DNA from: Alphaproteobacteria bacterium UBA6187
GTDB lineage: Bacteria; Pseudomonadota; Alphaproteobacteria; Rickettsiales; UBA6187
DNA: 64,000 nt
Reading direction: 5' to 3'
Assembly (NCBI GenBank): GCA_002422795.1
Contig: DITJ01000104.1
Coordinates: forward strand, 18,722 to 82,721
A model generated the notes under the pieces. It ran no database searches. It was given only the letters and a program-made list of their open reading frames with translations, and had not been told where the DNA came from. Positions 1 to 9,514 of the stretch are shown here, one piece after another; position 1 is the stretch's first letter, and each line of letters starts with the position of its first letter. The translations under genes were made by a program, and so were the position numbers.

Positions 1-2
1 CA

Positions 3-692
3 AAATCGCCAGAACCAGAACAGCCCCATTATATAGGCCACAGGCAACGCCTCCGCGGCCGGTTCCTAAGCGCACCAAAAGGCAGCCTGCCTGATTACGA
101 ACTTCTTGAAATTATGTTATTTGCAGCCAGCCCACGTATGGATGTGAAACCGCTGGCAAAGCAATTATTACTGCGGTTTGGCAGCCTTGCCGGCGTGATA
201 ACCGCGCAAACGGATGAATTAAAAGAAATAAAAGGCATGAATGATATAGCCATAACCCAGTTAAAAGCTGTGCAGGATATGTCGGAGCGGCTTATCAAGC
301 AGGAAATTACTGAAAAGCCTATAATCCAAAGCTGGAAGGCGCTGCTAGATTATTGTCGCGCCAGCATGGGCCATTTAAAGAAAGAGCAGTTCCGTTTGCT
401 ATTCTTAAATAAAAAACACATGATTATATCTGATGAACTGCAAGAATATGGCACAGTAGACCAAACCCCTGTATATCCGCGTGAAGTTGTAAAACGCGCT
501 TTGCAATTAGAAGCTTCAAGCATAATTATGGTGCATAACCACCCCAGTGGCGATGTGCGCCCTTCGAAAGAAGATATCCAGATTACCAAGCAAATAATGC
601 AAGCCGCAGAGACAGTTGGAATCACTTTGCACGACCATGTAATAATTTCGTCAAAAAATCACTATTCTTTTAAGGCGCATGGGGTTATGTAG
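3..692 (+). CDS. radC: RadC-family JAB/MPN domain protein (5' end outside window)
   Basis: The frame is open to the left edge and already reads HYIGHRQRLRGRF, the usual RadC N-terminus, so only a few codons are missing. A helix-hairpin-helix-like part (about visible residues 35-90) precedes an MPN/JAB domain. That domain carries the zinc-site motif HNHPSGD near visible residue 177 and a downstream S-x-x-D in RPSKED, the complete JAMM signature. RadC proteins were once linked to DNA repair, but their biochemical role is unsettled. An internal ATG at 114 would remove conserved N-terminal sequence and is not the start. A palindromic repeat follows directly, then engB on the same strand. Confidence 0.93.
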   Translation, partial: KSPEPEQPHYIGHRQRLRGRFLSAPKGSLPDYELLEIMLFAASPRMDVKPLAKQLLLRFGSLAGVITAQTDELKEIKGMNDIAITQLKAVQDMSERLIKQEITEKPIIQSWKALLDYCRASMGHLKKEQFRLLFLNKKHMIISDELQEYGTVDQTPVYPREVVKRALQLEASSIIMVHNHPSGDVRPSKEDIQITKQIMQAAETVGITLHDHVIISSKNHYSFKAHGVM

Positions 693-696
693 TAAG

Positions 697-789
697 TGGG
701 TTATAGGTAATGGGTGTTTGGTTCTAGGGAAGAGTTGTTAGCGAAGCTAACTCAAATACCCATCACCTAACACCCATCACCTAACACCT
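697..789. repeat. Quasi-palindrome with heptamer-word arms
   Basis: It lies in the radC-engB gap. The right arm is a run of alternating 7-nt words CACCTAA and CACCCAT; the left arm is a degenerate complement (GGTAATG, GGTGTTT). The centre is a hairpin GTTAGC-GAA-GCTAAC. It has the same design as the repeats at 31951, 49427, 59553 and 59956, but with its own word. The folded RNA could act as a processing or attenuation structure between the two genes; that is inference. Confidence 0.75.
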
Positions 790-799
790 GGGAAAATTT

Positions 800-1426
800 A
801 TGGAATATACACCTGAACAAATCGAACAAGGCAAACATCTATTCAGTGGCGAATGCAATTTCATTGCAGGCTCTACGGCACTTTCAAACCTGCCGATAAG
901 CTCTTTGCCGGAAATAGCTTTTGCTGGTGCTTCCAATGTTGGAAAATCCAGTATTGTGAATGCCTTAACAAGCCGCAGAACCCTTGCCCGCACATCTTCA
1001 AACCCTGGGCATACCAAGCAGCTAAACTTTTTCAAGCTACGTGAAGATATGGTGCTGGTGGATTTGCCAGGCTATGGTTATGCACGAGCTGCAAAAACTT
1101 CTATTGCTGAATGGACAGGCTTTACCAAAGATTATTTAAAGGGCCGCCCGAATTTAAAAAGGATATGCCTGCTGATAGATTCACGCCGCGACCTTAAACC
1201 TGGCGATGTTGAAATAATGAATTTAATGGATGAAGTCGCGGTTATTTATCAGGTTGTGCTGACAAAAATCGACAAGGTAAAAAAAGATGATGTAGAAAGA
1301 ATAATTTCTGCTATAAAGACAAGCGCAAAAAAGCATACTGCCATGCACCCAGAAATCATTGCTACAAGCAGCCGTGAAGGGTATGGAATAGAAGACTTGC
1401 GGGCAGAACTTGCAATGTTAAAATAA
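800..1426 (+). CDS. engB: Ribosome-biogenesis GTPase EngB (YihA/YsxC)
   Basis: A 208-residue Ras-like GTPase of the TrmE-Era-EngA-YihA class, required in characterised bacteria for assembly of the large ribosomal subunit. G1 is GASNVGKSS at residues 43-51, G3 is DLPGYGYA near residue 90 and G4 is TKID near residue 154. The switch region reads [10 protein letters not shown], as expected for EngB. Length is normal for the family. The ATG at 800 is followed at once by the typical N-terminal helix and no better upstream start exists. argB follows 31 bp later on the same strand, the frequent alphaproteobacterial engB-argB order. Confidence 0.96.
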   Translation: MEYTPEQIEQGKHLFSGECNFIAGSTALSNLPISSLPEIAFAGASNVGKSSIVNALTSRRTLARTSSNPGHTKQLNFFKLREDMVLVDLPGYGYARAAKTSIAEWTGFTKDYLKGRPNLKRICLLIDSRRDLKPGDVEIMNLMDEVAVIYQVVLTKIDKVKKDDVERIISAIKTSAKKHTAMHPEIIATSSREGYGIEDLRAELAMLK

Positions 1427-1457
1427 ATACCAGGCAACCAGAACTAACGGCGATAAC

Positions 1458-2372
1458 ATGACCATAAAAAATATACCAGAAAAAAGAGCAACAAAAGAAC
1501 AGATTGAAAAAGCTGAGCTTCTTTCGGAAGCATTGCCTTATATGCGCCAGTTTGCAGGAGAAACTTTCGTAATAAAATACGGCGGCAGTGCAATGGGTGA
1601 TAAAGAACTTTCAAAAACATTTGCACGCGATGTTGTGCTTTTGAAGCAAGTTGGAATAAACCCCATAATCGTTCATGGTGGTGGCCCGCAAATAAGCCAG
1701 ATGCTTAATAAGCTTAAAATACAAAGCTCATTTATTGATGGCCTCCGCGTTACCGATTTAGCCACTGTAGAAATTGTGGAGATGGTGCTGTGCGGTTCTA
1801 TCAATAAACAGATAGTAACAGAAATAAATTCTGCTGGCGGCATGGCGATGGGCATATCTGGTAAGGACTGTAACCTTATTACGGCAAGAAAATTACGCCG
1901 CACTAAAAAAGACCCGGATTCAAATATTGAACAGATACTTGACCTTGGCTTTGTTGGCGAACCTACTGATATTAACCCGGAAGCTTTGGTGTTTTTTGAA
2001 GAGTCAGATGTTATTCCTGTAATTGCGCCAATCGGTCTTGGTGAAGGCGGGGAAACATATAATATAAATGCAGATAGCGCAGCCGGTGCAATTGCATCAT
2101 CCCTTGCCGCGCATAAGCTTATCATGCTTACCGATGTTCCTGGCGTGCTTGATAAAGACGGCAAGCTTATCAGCCGCTTAACATTTAATGAAGCGCAGAA
2201 GCTTATAAGGAATGGCACAATTTCAGGCGGAATGATACCAAAGGTGGAAACCTGTATGGATGCCATAAGCAATCACGCCGAAGCTGCCCATATACTAGAT
2301 GGCAGGGTTCCCCATGTATTACTGCTTGAGCTGTTCACCGAGCATGGCACAGGCACTATGATTGTTCCTTAG
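1458..2372 (+). CDS. argB: Acetylglutamate kinase
   Basis: Phosphorylates N-acetyl-L-glutamate at the second step of arginine (ornithine) biosynthesis. The 304-residue protein shows the amino-acid-kinase hallmarks: the phosphate loop KYGGSAM at residues 40-46, the substrate loop HGGGPQI near residue 73, the segment [10 protein letters not shown] and the C-terminal nucleotide site [11 protein letters not shown]. The N-terminal extension with a helix before the kinase core is the form usual in alphaproteobacteria. It is co-directional with engB, and a strong hairpin follows the stop, so engB-argB probably ends here. No other arg gene is in the window. Confidence 0.96.
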   Translation: MTIKNIPEKRATKEQIEKAELLSEALPYMRQFAGETFVIKYGGSAMGDKELSKTFARDVVLLKQVGINPIIVHGGGPQISQMLNKLKIQSSFIDGLRVTDLATVEIVEMVLCGSINKQIVTEINSAGGMAMGISGKDCNLITARKLRRTKKDPDSNIEQILDLGFVGEPTDINPEALVFFEESDVIPVIAPIGLGEGGETYNINADSAAGAIASSLAAHKLIMLTDVPGVLDKDGKLISRLTFNEAQKLIRNGTISGGMIPKVETCMDAISNHAEAAHILDGRVPHVLLLELFTEHGTGTMIVP

Positions 2373-2387
2373 GATCTTTATTTATTT

Positions 2388-2420
2388 GGCAGGCCACGAG
2401 CTATTTCTGGCCTGCCCCTT
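2388..2420 (+). terminator. Probable Rho-independent terminator of argB
   Basis: A 9-bp perfect stem GGCAGGCCA / TGGCCTGCC (2388-2396 and 2408-2416) with an 11-nt loop lies 15 bp after the argB stop and is followed by CCTTTATTATATT. The T tract is imperfect, so termination strength is uncertain. Confidence 0.65.
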
Positions 2421-2477
2421 TATTATATTCCAGCTAAATCATATAGACTTCTCCATACGCGCCCATATAATTTATAT

Positions 2478-2660
2478 TATAGCGTTTCCGCTTTTCATTT
2501 CTACGTCGTCATTCTTCGGACTCACAAAATTAGCGAACCTTCGATGTGATGAAATATAAGTAAACTTCATTTCATCACATCTTGGTTTCACCTAGGTTTA
2601 CTAGGCTAAAATTTTGTTCACCTCGAATTCCTAGTAGAAATGAAAAGCGGAAACGCTATA
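2478..2660. repeat. Terminal-inverted-repeat element, TATAG family
   Basis: A 183-bp element bounded by perfect 27-bp inverted repeats (2478-2504 and 2634-2660) starting TATAGCGTTTCCGCTTTTCA. It has no coding capacity and fills most of the 310-bp argB-htpX gap. The elements at 42184-42289 and 47785-47865 have related termini (TATAGT..., TATACT... then TTTTCA). The size and perfect ends fit a non-autonomous MITE-like element; no transposase or target duplication could be demonstrated. Confidence 0.85.
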
Positions 2661-2682
2661 TAACCTGATATGCGAGGTAAAT

Positions 2683-3540
2683 ATGAATTACTTAAAAACA
2701 GCAATATTACTAGCAGGGCTTACCGCATTATTTTGTGCCGCAGGATATCTGATTGGCGGCCAGGGCGGAATGGTGGTTGCCTTTGTGATAGCCTGCGCCA
2801 TGAATATAATTTCCTACTGGTTTTCCGATAAGATTGTTCTTCGCATGTATAATGCGCAGCCTATCAATTCGGGTTTTATATATGATATGGTGGCAGAGCT
2901 ATCGCAAAAAGCCGCCATACCCATGCCGAAAGTTTATGTAATTGATTCATTCCAGCCAAATGCTTTTGCCACAGGGCGCAACCCCGAACATGCAGCGATA
3001 GCCGTTACAAACAGTATAACGCAGATGTTAAATAATGAAGAATTACGCGGTGTTATTGCCCATGAACTTTCCCACATCAAGAATTATGATACGCTTATAA
3101 TGACCATAACCGCCACTATTGCAGGGGCGCTTGGTATACTTGCAAATATGGCGATGTTTTCAGGAGGCAGGCGTGACCAGCCAGGAGGCTTGCTTGGAGC
3201 CATGGCGCTTATGATACTTGCGCCGCTTGCGGCTATGCTGGTGCAAATGGCTATTTCCCGCACCCGTGAATATGCTGCTGATAAAAGCGGTGCAGAAATA
3301 AGCGGAACACCAATGGCGCTGGCTTCGGCGCTGCAAAAAATCCAGCATGGCGCACAAAAAATAGATAATAATGTAGCACAGCAGAACCCTGCTACAGCGC
3401 ATATGTTTATAATAAACCCGCTGCATGGAAAATCTACTGATAATCTATTTTCCACCCACCCAAACACGGAAAACCGGATTAAGGCATTGCAGGAAATGTC
3501 CGTTAATAAAGACAGAGGTTCTAAAGGGCCTTGGGGTTAG
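2683..3540 (+). CDS. htpX: Membrane zinc metalloprotease HtpX
   Basis: A 285-residue M48 peptidase of the inner membrane that degrades misfolded membrane proteins in characterised bacteria. Two hydrophobic segments lie at residues 5-45, the zinc motif HELSH starts near residue 127, two more hydrophobic stretches follow (about 145-195), and the third zinc ligand lies in the conserved [12 protein letters not shown]. The C-terminal [10 protein letters not shown] segment is also typical. The ATG at 2683 begins the usual first membrane helix. It ends tail to tail, 5 bp from the permease gene on the other strand. Confidence 0.95.
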   Translation: MNYLKTAILLAGLTALFCAAGYLIGGQGGMVVAFVIACAMNIISYWFSDKIVLRMYNAQPINSGFIYDMVAELSQKAAIPMPKVYVIDSFQPNAFATGRNPEHAAIAVTNSITQMLNNEELRGVIAHELSHIKNYDTLIMTITATIAGALGILANMAMFSGGRRDQPGGLLGAMALMILAPLAAMLVQMAISRTREYAADKSGAEISGTPMALASALQKIQHGAQKIDNNVAQQNPATAHMFIINPLHGKSTDNLFSTHPNTENRIKALQEMSVNKDRGSKGPWG

Positions 3541-3545
3541 ATATT

Positions 3546-6071
3546 TTACTCATTCCTAAGCATTGCCGAAGGCCGAAAATTAAACAGGCGGCGGTTGCCT
3601 AAGTAGCCAATAAGCCATATTACCAAAATACAGGCACCAATTGTTGTGATGGTAACGTGTGGCATAAGTTGGAATTCCTGCCCACGTAACCGCACATTTA
3701 TCAGCCACGCGCCGAATGTGCCGATACTTGCCGCAATTACAGAAGTTACCAGCGCCAGCAGCATCCATTCTGCGGTGCAGCTTTTTAATATGTCGCTGCG
3801 CCTTGCGCCCAGCACTTTTAATATGGCAACATCATACATGCGCTGCTCTATGGTGGCGCTAAGCGCGCTTGTAAGCACAAGAATTCCCGCTAGCAAGCTT
3901 ATTGCCACAGTAACCCGCAGCGCGGTTGCGATATGCTGCATAATATTTTGCACCAGATCAACTACCTCCCTGGTTCGGATAGCAGTTACGCCTGGAAAAT
4001 CTTTTGCAATGCGCCCAACCAGTTCAAATTCTGCATCATTATTTTTATCAAGATGGATAGTGGCAAGACTGGTATGGGGGAATTCTTCTATTACGCCCGG
4101 TGAAAGCATCATGGCGAAATTCATCTGGAAAGTGGAATAATCAATTTCCCTTGCGCTAGCAATTTCAGCAGTTATTTCTTCGCCTAGTATTGTAATGGTG
4201 ATGGTATCGCCAATATCAATGCCCATGCCGCCAAGGAAACGTGCATCAACTGAAAGCAGCGGCTTGCCCGCGTAATCCTCCGGCCACCACTTGCCTTTTA
4301 CAATATTGGCGTTCGGGGGAGGCGCAGCGCTATAGCTTATGCCGCGGTCACCGCGCACCGCCCAATCTATGTCATCATCAATTTTTACTTCACTTACAGG
4401 CTTTCCGGCAATTTTAGTAATCCGCCCGCGCACCATTGGGTATAGCATAACTTTTTCTGGTGATGAATATTCCAGGAGAAGGTTTTGCACCTGCTGCTTC
4501 TGGTGTGGCTGGATATCAATCATGAATAATGAAGGGGCTTTTTCCTCCATCAACTGGGTGATGCGCGCCTGAAAATTCGCTTCTGTAAGGGTGAGGGCGA
4601 TTAAAACCGTAATGCTTATGCCGATTGCAAAAATAACCGTGCCAGTAGTAGAACCCGGCCTGTGCATATTGCCAAGCGCAAGTTTCAGCCACGGCTTTTT
4701 AACTTTTATATTGCGGGTTAATTTTCGCACAAATACAGAACAAAGCCCGAACAACAAAAACGAAACCAGTATCACACAAAAGCTTCCAACTATAAAAACC
4801 TTATCATTGGCATTTATAAATAAGGTGATTAGCAAAATACTGATAAGGGCGGCTACGGTACCGCGCACAGTTTTATCATTACGGAAAAATAATAACCCGG
4901 TTTTGCTGCGGAATAATAATGAAGGGCGCACATTAATTGCGCTAAGTAGCGCAGGCATTGAAAATATATAAGAAATTAATATACCATACCACATTGCCAG
5001 GATTGATGATGGTAAATATATCCCGCTTTGCCCCTTTAAAGCTGGCAATATATCTGCAAGTAACGGCACAAGTGCTGATGTGATAAGCATTGCAATTGCC
5101 ACGCCTGCCACACCCCCGGCAACAGCCAAAGCGCCAAGCACCAGCATATAGGTTACAAATACTGTTTTCCGGGAAGCCCCTTGCACTTTCAATACGGCAA
5201 TAGTTTGTGATTTTTTCTCAAGGTAAGCGCGCACCGAGCTGCCAATGCCTATGCCTGAAATCAGGAAAGTTGCAAGGCCAGATAGGGTCATAAATGCAAG
5301 TAACTGGTTTAGGAATCGTTTTAAGGTCTGGTTGCCATCGGTTCCGGTGCTTACGCGCCAGGAAGTATCCGGAAAATTCTTTTGTAATTCGCTTTCAACC
5401 TGTTTTTCATATTTATCATCGGCAATAACTCCTTCTGGCGTTACTATGCGGTAGCGGTGCTCCACAAGGCTGAAGGTGCTAACCAGGTTTGAGGCTTTAA
5501 GCGCTGCATGGCTCATTATAACCCTGGGGCCAAAGCTGAAAATCTGCACCGCCCTATCGGGTTCGGTTTTAATTGTGGCGCGGATTATATAAGAAGATTC
5601 GCCAATTTTTACTTCATCACCAATTTTAAGCCCTAACTGTGAAAGCAATATCTGGTCAACCGCAATGCCGTTATTTTCCAGCGCCTGCTCTTTTGCTACC
5701 TGCTCATTAAAAGCAAGTGTGCCGATAAGCGGGTAGTTTTCATCAATTGCCTTAATTTCCACTAATGTATGCTTGTCTTCATAATGCAGCATGGAACGGA
5801 GCGTTGCCGCATAAGAGATTTTGCCGTATTTTTCGAGGAATTGCCTTTGCTCTTTGCTTGCTTCCAGCCCACGGATGCGGATTTCCATATCGCCACCAAG
5901 CAGGCTTTGCGCTTCATTTTGCAAGGATGATTCTACAATTGAGCCAAATGTATTAACACATGCCATAATCGACACACCCAGAACCAGGCAAGCGAGAAAC
6001 ACAGAAAAATGCCGCCAGCCTTGCTTTAGTTCTGTTAAAGCCAGTTTCAGTGGAATTGGTAAGCTACTCAT
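3546..6071 (-). CDS. ABC transporter permease, YbbP-like (two FtsX-type domains)
   Basis: A permease of about 841 residues with one N-terminal membrane helix, a large periplasmic part, a block of hydrophobic segments in the middle and a final FtsX domain of three helices near the C-terminus (ALSATIEQRMYDVAILKVLGA is characteristic). This is the MacB/LolCE-like architecture of E. coli YbbP, whose substrate is not firmly known. The start chosen is the ATG at 6071 (MSSLPIPLKLALTEL), which overlaps the end of the upstream ATPase gene by 8 bp, as expected for translational coupling. The longer in-frame start at 6131 lies within the ATPase gene and adds no conserved sequence. Confidence 0.9.
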   Translation of the reverse strand: MSSLPIPLKLALTELKQGWRHFSVFLACLVLGVSIMACVNTFGSIVESSLQNEAQSLLGGDMEIRIRGLEASKEQRQFLEKYGKISYAATLRSMLHYEDKHTLVEIKAIDENYPLIGTLAFNEQVAKEQALENNGIAVDQILLSQLGLKIGDEVKIGESSYIIRATIKTEPDRAVQIFSFGPRVIMSHAALKASNLVSTFSLVEHRYRIVTPEGVIADDKYEKQVESELQKNFPDTSWRVSTGTDGNQTLKRFLNQLLAFMTLSGLATFLISGIGIGSSVRAYLEKKSQTIAVLKVQGASRKTVFVTYMLVLGALAVAGGVAGVAIAMLITSALVPLLADILPALKGQSGIYLPSSILAMWYGILISYIFSMPALLSAINVRPSLLFRSKTGLLFFRNDKTVRGTVAALISILLITLFINANDKVFIVGSFCVILVSFLLFGLCSVFVRKLTRNIKVKKPWLKLALGNMHRPGSTTGTVIFAIGISITVLIALTLTEANFQARITQLMEEKAPSLFMIDIQPHQKQQVQNLLLEYSSPEKVMLYPMVRGRITKIAGKPVSEVKIDDDIDWAVRGDRGISYSAAPPPNANIVKGKWWPEDYAGKPLLSVDARFLGGMGIDIGDTITITILGEEITAEIASAREIDYSTFQMNFAMMLSPGVIEEFPHTSLATIHLDKNNDAEFELVGRIAKDFPGVTAIRTREVVDLVQNIMQHIATALRVTVAISLLAGILVLTSALSATIEQRMYDVAILKVLGARRSDILKSCTAEWMLLALVTSVIAASIGTFGAWLINVRLRGQEFQLMPHVTITTIGACILVIWLIGYLGNRRLFNFRPSAMLRNE

Positions 6072-6747
6072 GCAAATGCCCATCCTGCATAATAAATTGC
6101 CGCGATGCCAGTTTTGCAAGCTCCATATCATGGGTGATAAGCAATAATGTAGTGCCGTGCTGTTCCTTTAAATTAAATAATAATTCTTTGATATGCTTGC
6201 CATTTTCGCTATCTAAGTTACCGGTTGGCTCATCTGCCAGCAACAATGAAGGGCGCGTAGCAAATGCACGGGCAAGCGCCACGCGTTGCTGCTCCCCTCC
6301 TGATAATTGGTCAGGATAGTGTGATATGCGCTTTTCCAGCCCCACACTTTTTAAGGCCTCAACCGCAACATCCTTTGCATGTTTATGCCCTGCAAGTTCC
6401 AGTGCTATTTCAACATTTTCAAGCGCTGTCATGGTTGGGATAAGGTGGAAGTTCTGAAATACAATACCAATATGCCTGCGGCGGAAAGCTGCGAGCCTAT
6501 CTTCATCATGGTTGGTAATATCCTCACCTGCCACAATTATATTGCCACCGGTTGGTTTTTCCACCCCAGCTATAAGCATCATCAGTGAGGTTTTGCCGGA
6601 GCCAGAAGGCCCGGTTACGCTAATTGTATCGCCATGCTGTACTTGCATGTTAATATTGTGTAAGATATGCGTAGGCTTGTTGCCTGGCCCTGGAAGGGTA
6701 AGGGAAATATCTTGAAGGTGTATTATGTTTTCAGCTTTTTTTCGCAT
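6064..6747 (-). CDS. ABC transporter ATP-binding protein, YbbA/LolD-like
   Basis: A 227-residue ATPase with Walker A GPSGSGKT, Q-loop VFQNFHLIPTMTA, signature LSGGEQQRVALARA, Walker B LLLADEPTGNLD and H-loop ITHDMELA. It belongs to the MacB/LolD type-VII ABC group and powers the permease encoded next. The ATG at 6747 is chosen because the family-typical N-terminus (IIHLQDISLTLPG) follows; the reading frame continues upstream only through the opposing esterase gene. Its 5' end overlaps the divergent tesA-like gene by 23 bp. The ybbA-ybbP/tesA divergent arrangement is the same as in E. coli. Confidence 0.93.
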   Translation of the reverse strand: MRKKAENIIHLQDISLTLPGPGNKPTHILHNINMQVQHGDTISVTGPSGSGKTSLMMLIAGVEKPTGGNIIVAGEDITNHDEDRLAAFRRRHIGIVFQNFHLIPTMTALENVEIALELAGHKHAKDVAVEALKSVGLEKRISHYPDQLSGGEQQRVALARAFATRPSLLLADEPTGNLDSENGKHIKELLFNLKEQHGTTLLLITHDMELAKLASRQFIMQDGHLHE

Positions 6748-7357
6748 TATATTAATTCTTGTAACTATGAACGGGATTTTAATATCCCATGCCAGCGCGC
6801 AAACTGCAACCTCCATTTTATTATTTGGGGATAGTATTATTGCAGGATATGGTCTTGCCCAGGAAAACGCGCTCTCTGCGCGGCTGGAAGCATTCTTCAA
6901 TGAAAAAGGCAGGGATGTTAAAGTGATTAATGGCGGAGTATCTGGCGATACCACCACTAGCGCGCGCGGCAGGCTTAAATGGACGCTGGATAAATATAAG
7001 CCTGACGTAGTATTCCTGGCACTTGGCGGCAATGATGTACTACGCGGGTTTTCACCAACTGTAACACGTGATAATCTTGATGCTATGCTAACCATTTGCA
7101 AAAAAAGGAATATCAAAGTGGTGCTTTCCGCAGTGCGCGCCCCTGCCAATCTTGGTTTGGAATATATGGGCAGCTTTAATAAAATTTATCCCGATTTGGC
7201 AGATAAGTATAATGCACCGCTTTATCCGTTCCTGCTGGAAAAAACATTCGGCAACCAGACCCTTATGCAAAGCGATGGCATCCACCCCACAGCAGAAGGG
7301 GTTAAATCCATAGCAAATGAACTTGGACCTTATTTGCTGAAGAATATCCTGAAATAA
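6725..7357 (+). CDS. tesA: Periplasmic SGNH/GDSL esterase, TesA-like (arylesterase/lysophospholipase)
   Basis: A 210-residue secreted SGNH hydrolase. A hydrophobic signal sequence ends near SHASAQ (residue 26). Block I is GDSIIAGYG with the catalytic Ser, block II has Gly in GVSGDTT, block III is GGND and block V DGIHP supplies the Asp and His. TesA of E. coli has thioesterase, lysophospholipase and arylesterase activities; the physiological substrate here is unknown. The start at 6725 lies inside the divergent ATPase gene; a second in-frame ATG at 6767 would leave a shorter signal peptide and remove the overlap. Confidence 0.92.
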   Translation: MFSAFFRIILILVTMNGILISHASAQTATSILLFGDSIIAGYGLAQENALSARLEAFFNEKGRDVKVINGGVSGDTTTSARGRLKWTLDKYKPDVVFLALGGNDVLRGFSPTVTRDNLDAMLTICKKRNIKVVLSAVRAPANLGLEYMGSFNKIYPDLADKYNAPLYPFLLEKTFGNQTLMQSDGIHPTAEGVKSIANELGPYLLKNILK

Positions 7358-7469
7358 CAGTTAATTTCTAACTTACGCACAATCACAATTGCACGTTTCA
7401 CAGAAAAGGATTAACTTTATGCTGGCTTTGTGCTAAGTATCCTTTTGAAATAAGGGGAAGGTAAAAATT

Positions 7470-9359
7470 TTGCTGGTTAAAAAATCATATATTGCCGCGC
7501 TGCATGATATTTTTATGGTCGCTATCAGTTTCATGGTGGCGCTATATTTACGCCTCGGAAATGATTTACTAACAAGATACACCCACCTTATTCCTTCAGT
7601 TTTATTATTCACTGCCATATGCGCTATAGTATTCTCAGTTATGGGTTTATACCGTGGTGTATGGCGTTATGCCTCCATTCGCGATATGCTTACTATAGCT
7701 AAGGCAATCACTTTAGCTACGCTGATTTTTGTGCCGCTTTTATTTATGCTTACCCGCCTGGAAAGCTTCCCGCGCTCGGTGCTGGTTATAAACTGGATGG
7801 TACTATTTGCAGCCCTTGGCGGTCCAAGGCTTTTATATCGCATGATTAAAGATAAAAGCTTCTCCATCAGCTTCTTAAAGAATATCGAAGATTCCCGCAT
7901 ACCCGTATTGCTTGTCGGGGTGAGTGATAATGCTGTAAATTTCATTCGGGAGGCATCACACCGCAGTTCTGATTACAAAATTGTAGGGCTGGTTGATGAT
8001 AATAAGGAAACCCACTCCAGGCAGATTCATGGCGTGAAGGTTTATGGCGGTTTTGATTCGATACCTAAAATTATCAGGAAGTTAAAAAAAGATGGTTTGC
8101 CTCCGCGTCGCATTATTCTGGCGCGCGATAATATCGATGGATCTGTTATAAAGGAACTGCTTAAAACAACTGATAAACTGGGCTTTACCCTTGCCAAATT
8201 GCCGAAAATGTCAGATTTCAAGGAAAATATTGATAAAATTGAAGTGCGGCCAGTAGCAATCGAGGATTTACTTGGCAGGGCGCAAAAAACCCCTGAACTG
8301 GGGCGCAGGAAGGAATTGATAGAAGGAAAATCAGTGCTGGTAACTGGCGCTGGCGGCACTATAGGCAGTGAATTAGTAAGGCAGATTGCCGCCTATCACC
8401 CTGAAAAACTTATATTGCTGGAAATTTCTGAGTTTAATTTATATAAAATTGGGCAGGAACTCTCTTTAAATTTCCCTGATCTGCCACTGCGCTGCCTGAT
8501 TGGCGATGTGAGGGATATTGCGGGTCTTGATAATATTTTTAAAGCGGAAAAACCTGAATTAATATTCCATGCAGCAGCACTTAAGCATGTGCCTATAGTT
8601 GAAGAAAATTTATGCGAAGCTGCGCTCACCAATATAATCGGCTCTAAAAATGTAGCAGATTGCTCTGTAGCCCACCATGCTAAAAAAGTGGTTATGGTTT
8701 CAACCGACAAGGCAGTAAACCCAACCAGCTTAATGGGCGTTACAAAACGTGTTGCCGAATGCTATGTGCAGGGGCTTGGCGCTTCTGGCACATGCGGTGA
8801 CACATCTTTTTCAACGGTGCGGTTTGGTAATGTGCTTGGCTCTTCTGGTTCTGTAATACCTTTGTTTCAGGAGCAACTGGCAAAAGGCGGCCCTATAACT
8901 GTTACCCACCCTGAGATGACCCGCTATTTCATGACCGTTCCCGAGGCGGTTGAGTTAGTTCTACAAGCTTCCACAATAGAACATAATGATGAAAAATCTG
9001 CGATATTCGTGCTTGATATGGGTGAACCGATGCTGATACAAGACCTTGCAATCCAAATGATAAAACTAGCCGGATTCAAGCCGCATGAAGATATAAAAAT
9101 AGAATATACGGGCATAAGGCCAGGCGAAAAGCTTTACGAAGAGTTATTTTATGATAATGAAGTGCGCAGCCGCACATTATATGAAGGCATAACTTCTGCA
9201 GAAGCCAGGGATACGGATTTTGCGTCTATTGCAAAAATAGTAGATAAAATAGGCAAAGCGGCACTAACCAGAAATTCGGTTGAGCTGCTTGAGTTGTTAA
9301 AGGAGCAAGTGCCGGAGTATAATGCAAATCCGGATACTAATATAAAAAAGGTAGCCTGA
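7470..9359 (+). CDS. Membrane-anchored UDP-sugar 4,6-dehydratase (CapD/WbpM/PglF type)
   Basis: The 629-residue protein has four N-terminal membrane helices (about residues 8-115), a first Rossmann-like domain (VLLVGVSDNAVNFI) and a second, catalytic SDR domain starting VLVTGAGGTIGSELV near residue 289. The segment STDKAVNPTSLMGVTKR contains the active-site region in which Met replaces the usual SDR Tyr, as in the WbpM/FlaA1 subfamily. Such enzymes convert UDP-GlcNAc to a 4-keto-6-deoxy sugar for surface glycans. The start is TTG at 7470 with GGGGAAGG about 10 nt upstream. It overlaps the next small gene by one base (TGATG). Confidence 0.93.
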   Translation: MLVKKSYIAALHDIFMVAISFMVALYLRLGNDLLTRYTHLIPSVLLFTAICAIVFSVMGLYRGVWRYASIRDMLTIAKAITLATLIFVPLLFMLTRLESFPRSVLVINWMVLFAALGGPRLLYRMIKDKSFSISFLKNIEDSRIPVLLVGVSDNAVNFIREASHRSSDYKIVGLVDDNKETHSRQIHGVKVYGGFDSIPKIIRKLKKDGLPPRRIILARDNIDGSVIKELLKTTDKLGFTLAKLPKMSDFKENIDKIEVRPVAIEDLLGRAQKTPELGRRKELIEGKSVLVTGAGGTIGSELVRQIAAYHPEKLILLEISEFNLYKIGQELSLNFPDLPLRCLIGDVRDIAGLDNIFKAEKPELIFHAAALKHVPIVEENLCEAALTNIIGSKNVADCSVAHHAKKVVMVSTDKAVNPTSLMGVTKRVAECYVQGLGASGTCGDTSFSTVRFGNVLGSSGSVIPLFQEQLAKGGPITVTHPEMTRYFMTVPEAVELVLQASTIEHNDEKSAIFVLDMGEPMLIQDLAIQMIKLAGFKPHEDIKIEYTGIRPGEKLYEELFYDNEVRSRTLYEGITSAEARDTDFASIAKIVDKIGKAALTRNSVELLELLKEQVPEYNANPDTNIKKVA

Positions 9360-9514
9360 TGAAAGAAATAACTATTGAACTACCAACTTCTTTGCTTCGC
9401 CGTGCGCAGGAAGCAACTGGTAAAAATATTGATGATACACTGATTGCTGCTTTAGAAGCTGTAATAAACACTAAATTAACTAATAAAGATAAAAAAATAA
9501 TAGGAATAAAATGA
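9359..9514 (+). CDS. Small ribbon-helix-helix-like protein, 51 residues
   Basis: The start overlaps the stop of the dehydratase gene (TGATG) and the stop overlaps the ATG of purH (ATGA), so it is coupled at both ends. The sequence begins MKEITIELPTSLLRRAQEAT: a short beta strand followed by two predicted helices, the pattern of ribbon-helix-helix (Arc/MetJ, VapB-like) DNA-binding proteins. The tail is Lys-rich. No toxin gene lies next to it. The coding call rests on the tight junctions and the amphipathic pattern; the DNA-binding role is inference. Confidence 0.65.
   Translation: MKEITIELPTSLLRRAQEATGKNIDDTLIAALEAVINTKLTNKDKKIIGIK

Noticed and set aside
1673..2272. 199-residue frame on the minus strand opposite argB
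   Set aside because: Shadow of argB; composition is Ser/Ile-rich with no family motif, and argB is certain.
2362..2559. 65-residue frame after argB
   Set aside because: It reads through the terminator and the inverted-repeat element; no ribosome site or motif.
3646..4140. 164-residue plus-strand frame opposite the ABC permease
   Set aside because: Antisense shadow with no motif; the permease frame carries the FtsX-type signature.
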